From the NCBI GenBank assembly GCA_025094145.1, contig JALLLS010000085.1, positions 1-64,000 on the forward strand: DNA of 64,000 nucleotides, written 5' to 3'. Source of the DNA: Spinellus fusiger. Taxonomy: Eukaryota > Mucoromycota > Mucoromycetes > Mucorales > Phycomycetaceae. The position numbers and the translations under genes were made by a program. Positions 56,782 through 64,000 of this stretch are shown in pieces; position 1 is the stretch's first letter; every line of letters starts with the position of its first letter. Below the pieces are notes generated by a model, which saw nothing but the letters and a program-made list of their open reading frames with translations, was not told where the DNA came from and made no database searches.

Positions 56782-57550
56782 ATTCACCATGCCTTTGTAT
56801 AAAACATATCATTTCTCATTTCTCATTTCTTTTTTGTTTCTTCTATAGACTTCATGCACATTCTATGATAGATATGCCACCTTTTCCCTTTATTTCTATT
56901 CACATGATATACATTTATCGTTATTTTTATCTTTTTTATTATTGAATGCAGACATTGCTTTATTTTCTATTTTCTATTTTCTATCTCTTTTTATTTTCTT
57001 TTTCAGTATCCACATGCATCTATATTTGTTAACAACAATGATAAACCAAAATATACCATACGCTTTATATTCTACTTATTAGTAAAGTCCTACTGAATGC
57101 TCATTCAAAACAATGAAATAGAACAAGGGAGAGGAAGAAAAAGGGACACACAAAAGGGACACACAAAAGGGACACATTCTGGAGTTGAATAGATGACAAA
57201 ACTAGAATACAAAGGTTCATATAAAGACAACAATGCCAACTCACACGTATTAAGGTTTTCCACGAGATGACATTGACTGTCAATTGATATTCACATGCCC
57301 CATCCCATCCCCTCTGTACTATTCTTCTCATTCTCCTTCTTATTGCAGTCATTCTCATTCTTCTTTCTTCTTTCTACCTCTTTCCTATGACAGAAATGGA
57401 GATGGAGACAAAATAAAGGGGGAGGTTTCTGTCTGTAGTCTAAGAAAGGATGGTAGATGAGTATTACAGTGGGGGGCACTGACTTTTTTAAATGTACAAA
57501 CAGTCCCCAAGACCCTATTGTCTCTTCTTCCAATAGATAAATAGATAGTA
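56782..57550. other. 3' intergenic region of the HSF gene
   Basis: Contains TCTATTTTC and ACACAAAAGGG tandem repeats and no recognised gene. Confidence 0.4.
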
Positions 57551-58197
57551 TAATAATGTAACAATGTAATAATGTAATAATACAGTTGTAATAATTTAAT
57601 AATGTAACAATGTAATAATGTAATAATGTAATAATGTAATAATGTAATAATGTAATAATGTAATAATGTAATGTAATAATGTAATAATGTAATAATGTAA
57701 TAATGTAATAATGTAATAATGTAATAATGTAATAATGTAATAACAATAATGTAATAATGTAATAATGTAATAATGTAATAATGTAATAACACAATAATGT
57801 AATAATGTAATAATGTAATAATGTAATAATGTAATAATGTAATAATGTAATAATGTAATAATGTAATAATGTAATAATGTAATAACACAATAATGTAATA
57901 ATGTAATAATGTAATAATGTAATAATGTAATAATGTAATAATGTAATAATGTAATAATGTAATAATGTAATAATGTAATAATGTAATAATGTAATAATGT
58001 AATAATGTAATAATGTAATAATGTAATAATGTAATAATGTAATAATGTAATAATGTAATAATGTAATAAAAATAATGTAATAATGTAATAATGTAATAAT
58101 GTAATAATGTAATAATGTAATAATGTAATAATGTAATAACACAATAATGTAATAACACAATAATATAATAATATAATAACACAATAATATAATAACA
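57551..58197. repeat. Satellite array of the 8-bp unit AATAATGT
   Basis: About 80 tandem copies over ~645 bp, with scattered AATAACAC and AATAAAAATAATGT variants concentrated at the right end. It sits between the 3' ends of two convergent genes. The minus strand has no stop in any of its three frames, giving the long artefactual ORFs of repeated ITLLHYYI. Confidence 0.95.
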
Positions 58198-58499
58198 TTA
58201 CATCCTTCATCACTTGGCAACGAATAATAATATATCTTCATGCGTTGCCATGACACTCTCTCCTTGTCCATTTCCTACACTACCTCCTACACCACTTTTA
58301 TGTTTCTAGTTCCAGCAACACTAAGCACCCTGTGTATTTGCTAGTGAAATACATAAACACATACCAACTACACACAATGTCCTCTTTAGGATACATAGAA
58401 ACTAGTTTTTAATGTGTTTGAACTGTCATGAAGAGCCTGGTCACAAACAACACAAGGACCCCACTGCTGTTCATAAATACATAAATACATACATAGAGA

Positions 58500-58575
58500 G
58501 ATAGGAAGAAGAAAAGGATAAGGATAAGGATAAGGATAAGGATAAGGAGAAAAAGAAAAAGAAGAAAGAAAGAAA
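58500..58575. repeat. GGATAA hexamer microsatellite and purine tract
   Basis: Five to six GGATAA units followed by GAAAAAG repeats, just downstream of the Cys-rich gene. Confidence 0.8.
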
Positions 58576-58643
58576 AAATTCATAAAAGGAGGGAGGGGCA
58601 GGTCCATAAAGACACCATCGTGCGTTGAACAGCACCACCAGTC

Positions 58644-60300
58644 CTACTCATAATGACTCCAGTCAATGGAGGTCTTGTTCATCAGACCAATGCACAGCTC
58701 CACGTGGGTTGAAAAGGGCCGCTTGATGACACTTCGGATGGCTTGATCCAGGGGAAATGTACGCTCATTTCTCGCATCCGACACCACAATCCTCTTTCCA
58801 GGAGGCGGAGATCCCTTCATGTCCACCTCGGCCAAGAGATCTCGAAAGGTGAATGAGTCTGTGATCACAAGATTCCGGATGTAATAGAGGGGAGATGCAC
58901 TTGAGGAGGTGATGCTCTTGAGAGAGACGGTCTCGACAATGGGCTGTGGGGATCGAAGGAGAGAGAGGGTGGGGGCAGAGTTGGAGTTGGCAGGACCCTG
59001 CTGTCTCTGGGAATACATGCTTGAGTAGCTGCTGCTGCTGCTGTTGGTGTTGTTGTTGTTGGAGACCTGCAGCTGGTGCTGGAGGGAGGTAGAGAGAGAG
59101 GAGACGGTGGTGCGTGAGTGCAGTGGAGGCAGTTGTGAGGAGAAGCTTGGACTCTCTACATGCAGGTGGCGGGACACGGAGGAGACTGAGGTGGATTGGA
59201 GACTGGAGAAGGGTGCCATTCCCGCCGAATACAGGGGCGCGGAGGTGCTGGAGTAGGGTTTGTGGTCCAATTGCTTGGCAAGACGCTTTCTCTTTAAAGA
59301 GGTGGAGGCTGTCAGTGTGAATTCAGGGGATTCTGGCAGGGCGTCGTGGGGAGGTCGGTAGCGCTGCTGGTCTCGGTGGGATATCTCGCGCACCTTGGCA
59401 GCCAGACCGCCCTGCTCCATCAGGGGGGGTGCTGGGTACACCACAGAGGCATAGGGTGCATGGTAGGGGTCCTGGTGTCCGTGGCTGCTGTGAGAGGCAG
59501 CTGTCTCTTGGTAGACAGGGTGGTGCATGGGTCTGTCCTCTACCCAGGTGCCGTTTGAATCTGTGGGGGAGGGCGGTGTTTGTTGTTGGATTCGTTCGTG
59601 TCGCTTTTTGGCACGGTACAGTGTGCTACTGTGTGCCTTGCAGAGCGACACTTCTGCAATCGCACCCAGTTCAGTGACTTGCTTGTGTTCATCTTTGTAG
59701 ATAGGGTGGGCATGTGCCATTAGCCAGCTCACTGTGAATGCATAGTCTTCTTTTTCCTGGGGATGGAGTTTCTTGGCTCGGGAGTCAATGCACCCGTCTG
59801 GCAGGTTTTTGCCTCGGCGTGGCTGGCTCTCCTCACAAGCACAGTCAAATCCATAGTGCTATGAATGGAACAAAGAAGGCTTAGTCTGCTGTCTCTCTTT
59901 TTCCTTTCTTTTTTTGTTCTTATTTTATTACTTTGGAGCAGGTGAAGCACACACTACAGACAATGCAGGCATTCTTGTTGATGGTATGTGCAGTGTGCAG
60001 TGAGATGGGTGCATGGAGTCATAAGAAGAGTCGTACATGGGCCGTCAACAAGGACAAGAGTGTAGAGAGATGAAGAGAAGAAAAAGAAAGAAAGAAAAAA
60101 GAAAGAAAAAAAAAGAAAAAAAAAGAAAAGAGAAAAGAAAAGAGAAAAGAGATATTCGTAAAGGTGTTTGTGTGTGTGTTTGTGTGTGTGTTTGTGTGTG
60201 TGTTTGTGTGGGTGGGTGTGTCAGTGAAGGTGTGTCAGTGAAGGTGTGACTTGGGATGGCGTGGCGTTACCTTTCTTACGGGAAAGGGTGCTTTGGGCAT
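58644..60300 (-). CDS. Unrecognised Cys-rich, probably nuclear, regulator-like protein
   Basis: Proposed exons: 60300-60280 (MPKAPFP), 59973-59932 and 59855-58644, 424 residues in frame. Exons 2 and 3 join as NACIVCSVCFTCSK then HYGFDCACEE, a C-x2-C-x2-C-x2-C plus C-x-C cluster that suggests metal binding. A basic region follows (CIDSRAKKLHPQEKEDYAF, WLMAHAHPIYKDEHK, SSTLYRAKKRHER). The middle is Ser/Gln/Asn/Pro-rich with a likely nuclear signal LKRKRLAKQ. The last ~100 residues are well structured (YYIRNLVITDSFTFRDLLAE, FPLDQAIRSVIKRPF, HVELCIGL) and may be a small beta-grasp-like fold. I do not recognise the family. Exon 1 and the 306-nt microsatellite-rich first intron are the least certain. 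Confidence 0.6.
60069..60236. repeat. Purine tract followed by GTGTTT microsatellites
   Basis: A GAAAAAGAAA tract (60069-60150) runs into GTGTGTGTTT units (60164-60222). They fall inside the proposed first intron of the Cys-rich gene. Confidence 0.85.
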
Positions 60301-60774
60301 AGGTGGGTGGGAGTGGGTGTCTCGTGACTGCAGAGAGAGATGACTCATGGTAGAAGATGGATCTATAGATGGAGGGCCCAGAGTGCAAACAACAGCAACA
60401 ACAGCAGCAACAACAACAACAAACTCTCACTAGAAAGATAAGTAGAGAAAGAATAGGGGGGAGGAGGAGGAGGCTTTTTTTTTTTCTTTTTTTGTGTGTG
60501 TGTGTGTGTGTGTGCGTGTGTGTGTAGGTGTGTGTGTTTTTGTCTGTTTTCAATCTACACACCAGGAGATCTATAGGATATAAAAGGAAATAGTTGAACT
60601 ACAATTGTTTAAAAAATGACACATCGATTTGAAAAGGAGCAAGAATAAAGTGAGATGTATTCATGTTAGTTTTTAAATAAATAAAGATTATGTAGATTTA
60701 CCTGTAGATATCTGAATCCCGGAAAGAACTACCTTTGATGTGGTGATATGGTATACTATGAATACAAATAAGAA
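60301..60774. other. Intergenic with CAA and GT microsatellites
   Basis: Contains CAACAACAGCAG at ~60388-60422 and a GT array at 60493-60540; it probably includes the promoter of the Cys-rich gene. No coding region. Confidence 0.5.
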
Positions 60775-60981
60775 TTATTTTCTACAGAATAAAGATGGTC
60801 TGTAGTGACCCTTTAATCCTTCTTCTGCAATTGTATAGATATTCTTTGATGCATTCACATCCCTGCTCCAAACAATTCCACAACTTTGGCAAGCGTGGAT
60901 ACTGTTGAAATTCACTAATACCTCGGTGAGGATATTTGTGTTATAAGTGTGGCAGATCTTGAGAACAAAACTAAACTTCAC
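60775..60981 (-). pseudogene. C-terminal fragment of a second Fanzor type
   Basis: The frame reads ...LVNFNSIHACQSCGIVW, then SRDVNASKNIYTIAEEGLKG and YRPSLFCRK. This is the C-x2-C half of the Zn ribbon followed by RuvC-III (R-D-V-N-A-x-x-N) of TnpB/Fanzor proteins, with the usual R-P-x-x-F end. It differs from the 26- and 31-kb copies (L-A-A-T-L-N). Upstream sequence shows no remaining nuclease domains, so it is an isolated fragment. Confidence 0.68.
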
Positions 60982-61622
60982 AAGTCATTTACTTAATCAG
61001 AACTACCAAAGTAATGTAGACTACAACAACATCTAAAAAGAAGAGTTGCTTAAAGAACGGTTGCCTAGTTACCCATTATGCTCAAATTGTATATTGTGTT
61101 CCTGTTCATATACCCTCTTTGAATTCCCTAGACTAGCCTTTGTACTAATACTCTATTTTTTTGTCCCTGCTAAAGACCAAACTACTACAAATTCATCTCT
61201 TTAGTCGTCTTGTTGATAACCTTACTGCCCTTTATTACAGATACTTGCAAACCTTTGATTTTAAACACAGTTCCATAAAAGGCAAAATATTTTTGGACGT
61301 AAAAAGAAATAAAATCTCCGCCTAAAAGGCAGAAATCTCTTGGTGTGTAGGCTTTGGGCTCTTTCCTTGTGCCTTGTATTTTTTATTTTTTTTTATTTTT
61401 TTTTCCTTACACGTGAACCAAGCACAACCAAGTGCTCTGAATAGGGGTGGCGGTGCGTGTTTTGAAAATAGAAAATGCTACTGTTACTGACCGCGACACT
61501 GATTCTGAGCAATAGGATTGGACAGCATGGGATTAACATGTCACCCCTCTGCGTCAGTGCCTCACTTTCATGGCGATGTCTAGTCACATAATAGGTCACA
61601 TGATGAGATAACAGTTTATGTA
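60982..61622. other. Intergenic, no gene recognised
   Basis: No intact coding region. A short hairpin (CCGCCTAAAAGGCAG) lies at 61318-61332. Confidence 0.4.
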
Positions 61623-62496
61623 TTATGCTTCTTTGGTCTCTACAGTCCAAGCCAAAGTGGCCACTGCTACTGTGTCTAATGTCCGATCCTTCACCACCAC
61701 TTTGCTAGTCACACTGTGGGTGCCCTTGTCAGCAGGAAGAACACACTCTGAAGAGGCAGTGAGCAGTCCCCGTGCCTTTTTCTTGTACTGTTTCTGTTGA
61801 GCCAACGCACTACACGCAGATGTGACTTACTTCCATGGTGAGTCCTGTCAGAACCACACGGTCCTTGCTGCTGACAAGACTGAGCAGGGCCAGTCCTCCT
61901 ACTGTCTCTGCAAATGTGGCCAGGGCAGTGCTATGGATACTGCACACAGGGCGTGTCAGTACACAACCACTGCAGACAGACTCACCTGTTGTAGGAGTTG
62001 CGGTTCTTGTTGCGGTCCTGTTCTGCAGTGTGAGCCACTCTCCTCCCAAGAAAACAAGAAAAAAACACAGCCCCACCCCACCCCTTACTTACACGCATAA
62101 TGCCAGTACAGAATCCACGGGAATAGGTAGACACTCTCATGTCTAATCGGGTGGCCTCTTCAATACCCTCTCCACTTCTTTTCTCTTACCAATAGAACGC
62201 GCATAGGGGTCGATATTGCCAAGAAGAAGAGCAAACAGTCTTGGTCGGTACAACTTCACTAGTGGCTTGGCCAGCTTCTCCCACATCACCAGAGGCTGTC
62301 GAGAATGACGCAGAGTAATGATGAGGTAGACAATATACCCCATCGTGGCAAGAAGAACACCTCCTATCAGACGTGAGAAGATAGTCCACTCGAGTTGCAG
62401 TGCCACTTGAATAAGCTGCAGTGTCGCCTGAAGCTGCTCATAGAATGCAGCTATCAGAGGCGACAAGGATGTGTTGGAGACAAGTGAAAGGCCCAT
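61623..62496 (-). CDS. Hotdog-fold thioesterase-like protein (DUF4442/PaaI type) with N-terminal membrane segment
   Basis: Five exons: 62496-62190, 62142-62095, 62037-61986, 61939-61831 and 61793-61623, giving 228 residues. The N-terminus has a hydrophobic helix (LIGGVLLATMGYIVYLIITL, ~44-63). The hotdog part reads MRVSTYSRGFCTGIM, NRNSYNSIHSTALATFAE, VGGLALLSL, KKARGLLTASSECVLP and ending DTVAVATLAWTV. The pattern N...S-x-H-x-x-A-L-A-x-x-A-E is typical of DUF4442/PaaI-like acyl-CoA thioesterases. The end of exon 2 is uncertain: GTGTAA is needed to keep frame although GTAAGT lies three bases on. The substrate is unknown. It is divergent from the ABCD transporter. Confidence 0.75.
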
Positions 62497-62965
62497 AAAG
62501 TGGAGTGAACACTAGGACGCATGACTCTAGGTCCATTGTATTTTCGATACGGAGATTTAAAAAAAAACACTCTGCCTTTTAGGAACACAGTCCTCTTCTC
62601 AGGCACAGTAAAACAGCAGGCACAGTAAAACAGCAGGCACAGCAGGCACAGCAGGCATGACGCAACAAACCATTCATCCCTCTTTTTTTAATAAATTTAA
62701 TTTGTTAAAATTGTTATTTCCCTCTTTGGCAGACAAAAGAGGACTTTGTGGAGTGGATTTCTCCATTTTCACATGCTTCTTCATAGCCCTCTCCCCTCTC
62801 TCTTTTTGAAACACCGACGACACAATGCTTTACAATCCACTCAACCTAATCCACCTTTACTACTCACTCACCTTTTAGCCCTCCTCCCCCCTTTCTTTCT
62901 TTTTCTTTTTCTGTTTTCTTTTCTTCCTTCTCTTTTCATCTTCCTTCTCTTTTGGTAGACGTGCC
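62497..62965. promoter_or_regulatory. Divergent promoter region, thioesterase / ABCD transporter
   Basis: This 469-bp region has an AACAGCAGGCACAGTA-type repeat (62605-62655) and a long CT-rich stretch (62790-62960) ahead of the transporter ATG, consistent with a fungal pyrimidine-rich core promoter. Confidence 0.5.
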
Positions 62966-64000
62966 ATGACCAACGTCCTTTCAAAACTAGCCACGGTACC
63001 ATGGCAACAGTCTCTTTTGCTATTATTAAAGCAGTGTGCGGGCACTTACAGCACACACCGCCTGAGTGTTCAGCGCTCCATTCTCCTCTTCTTCCTACTG
63101 CGTTTTGTGTTTTCTGTCCGCCGCCTTTTCCGTAACTATCACCACCAAACCAAACCAAAAGCAGCAGGTGTGGATCCACAGACCACGGACAAACGCAAAG
63201 TGGAGGTGGGTTGGAGGTAGTATACACATGGCCTCTGTTCTTACTCGAGGAAGTTGTTGTTGCTACTGCTGCTGTTGTTGTTGTTATGGGGGAAAAAAAA
63301 AGGTGGATGTTCATTTTCTACGCCAATTTGTGCGTGTTCTGAGGATTGTTGTGCCTGGGGTCAGGTCCAAGGAATTTGGCATGTTGGCTGTGCATTCTGG
63401 GTTCTTGGGTAAGTCATTGACGGTGTTGCTAGGGTAGTGTTCATGAGCCTCTAGTGTTTAGAACGATCTTGTCAGTGTACATTGCTTCATTGGATGGCCG
63501 TATTGTCAGTGCATTGGTAACCCTCCATAGAAAACACTTGCGGGTGGAGAGGGATCAAGGCGACTCATTGCCTCATGTTGATATAGGTGCAAGGGAAAAT
63601 GAAGGAGTTTTTGTATGGGATTGTTTGGTGGATGGTGGTGGCAATTCCTGCCACTTATACCAACAGCATGGTAAATCATCCTCCTCCTCTTCCTACTGTA
63701 GTATGACTATTTGCTATTGCTATGACTTACTTATTCCTGTGCTGGTTAGTTGACATTTATGCAAAGCAAATTGGCCATTCAATTCCGCACACGCCTCACC
63801 CGACACACCCACGACCAGTACCTCAAAGACATGACATTCTATGCTGTAGGCAATCTCGACGACAGAATCAAAAACGCAGATCAGTGCATCACAGTAGACA
63901 CCAACAAATTCTCCCAGTCCCTGGCAGAACTCTACTCTAATCTCGCCAAACCCATTCTAGATGTGTTCATCTACAACTACCAGTTGGTACAGAATGTTGG
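62966..64000 (+). CDS. Peroxisomal ABC half-transporter, ABCD family (5' part)
   Basis: Exons seen: 62966-63205, 63303-63408, 63455-63516, 63587-63670 and 63750 to the window end, about 247 residues in frame. The order matches the ALDP/Pxa transmembrane domain: [76 protein letters not shown]-like [36 protein letters not shown] and [16 protein letters not shown]. These half-transporters dimerise in the peroxisomal membrane and import long-chain acyl-CoA for beta-oxidation. The ABC ATPase domain lies beyond the window. ABCD1/2-like versus ABCD3-like cannot be settled from this part. Confidence 0.9.

Noticed and set aside
57291..58271. Open frames of 326, 265 and 205 codons in the satellite
   Set aside because: All three are the same 8-bp repeat read in different frames; pure repeat translation, not genes.
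60221..60562. 113-codon minus-strand frame with TH and cysteine runs
   Set aside because: Translation of GT and CAA microsatellites; it contains only a 7-codon stretch I use as a possible first exon, in another reading context.

Overview
The window looks like nuclear DNA of an early-diverging fungus, most probably Mucoromycota (Mucorales-like). The genes have one to five very short introns (about 40-250 nt) with GTAAG-type donors. The protein set is fungal: Ssb-type Hsp70, Whi2, a questin-oxidase-like protein, and RlpA/barwin-like secreted proteins. Compact gene islands of balanced composition sit in very AT-rich DNA full of decayed Tc1/mariner elements, one LINE family and Fanzor relics. I saw no rRNA, tRNA or CRISPR. 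Exon coordinates were derived by eye from frame continuity, splice signals and recognised families.

Layout. 308-3255 and 13439-16333 are near-identical copies of one ~2.9 kb segment in opposite orientation. Each holds a Tc1 relic, an intronless gene with three tandem helix-turn-helix modules set between LTR-like direct repeats, and a LINE 3' fragment. Between them lies a dense island: ribosome-associated Hsp70 Ssb (minus), ribosomal protein S6, a Whi2-like BTB protein, TAF13 (all plus) and a secreted double-psi beta-barrel (DPBB) protein. 16.6-19.9 kb carries a mitochondrial PDK/BCKDK-type kinase converging on a questin-oxidase-like gene. 22.3-23.7 kb is a six-exon ricin-B lectin with a Pro/Tyr/Gln-rich tail.

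24-38 kb is transposon graveyard: two Tc1 relics, two internally deleted Fanzor (eukaryotic TnpB homologue) copies in direct orientation, a MITE with near-perfect ~130-bp arms and its flipped relative, and a solo LTR with a target-site duplication. COQ2 stands alone at 38.1-39.5 kb. 40-51.6 kb holds a Tc1 element with recognisable ends, LINE 3' tails, two further Tc1/IS630-type relics and a second DPBB gene. 51.6-55.6 kb is an AT desert.

55.6-64 kb is a second gene island: an HSF-type transcription factor, a ~640-bp satellite of an 8-bp unit, an unrecognised Cys-rich regulator-like gene, a fragment of a different Fanzor, a hotdog (DUF4442/PaaI-like) thioesterase, and, head-to-head with it, the 5' part of a peroxisomal ABCD transporter cut by the window edge.

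Most notable: the triple-HTH gene, apparently built from the Tc1 transposase DNA-binding domain found in this same window and duplicated as a long inverted repeat; the Fanzor copies with complementary deletions, one leaving an in-frame mini-ORF; the foldback MITE; and a one-base frameshift in the only RPS6 copy here.
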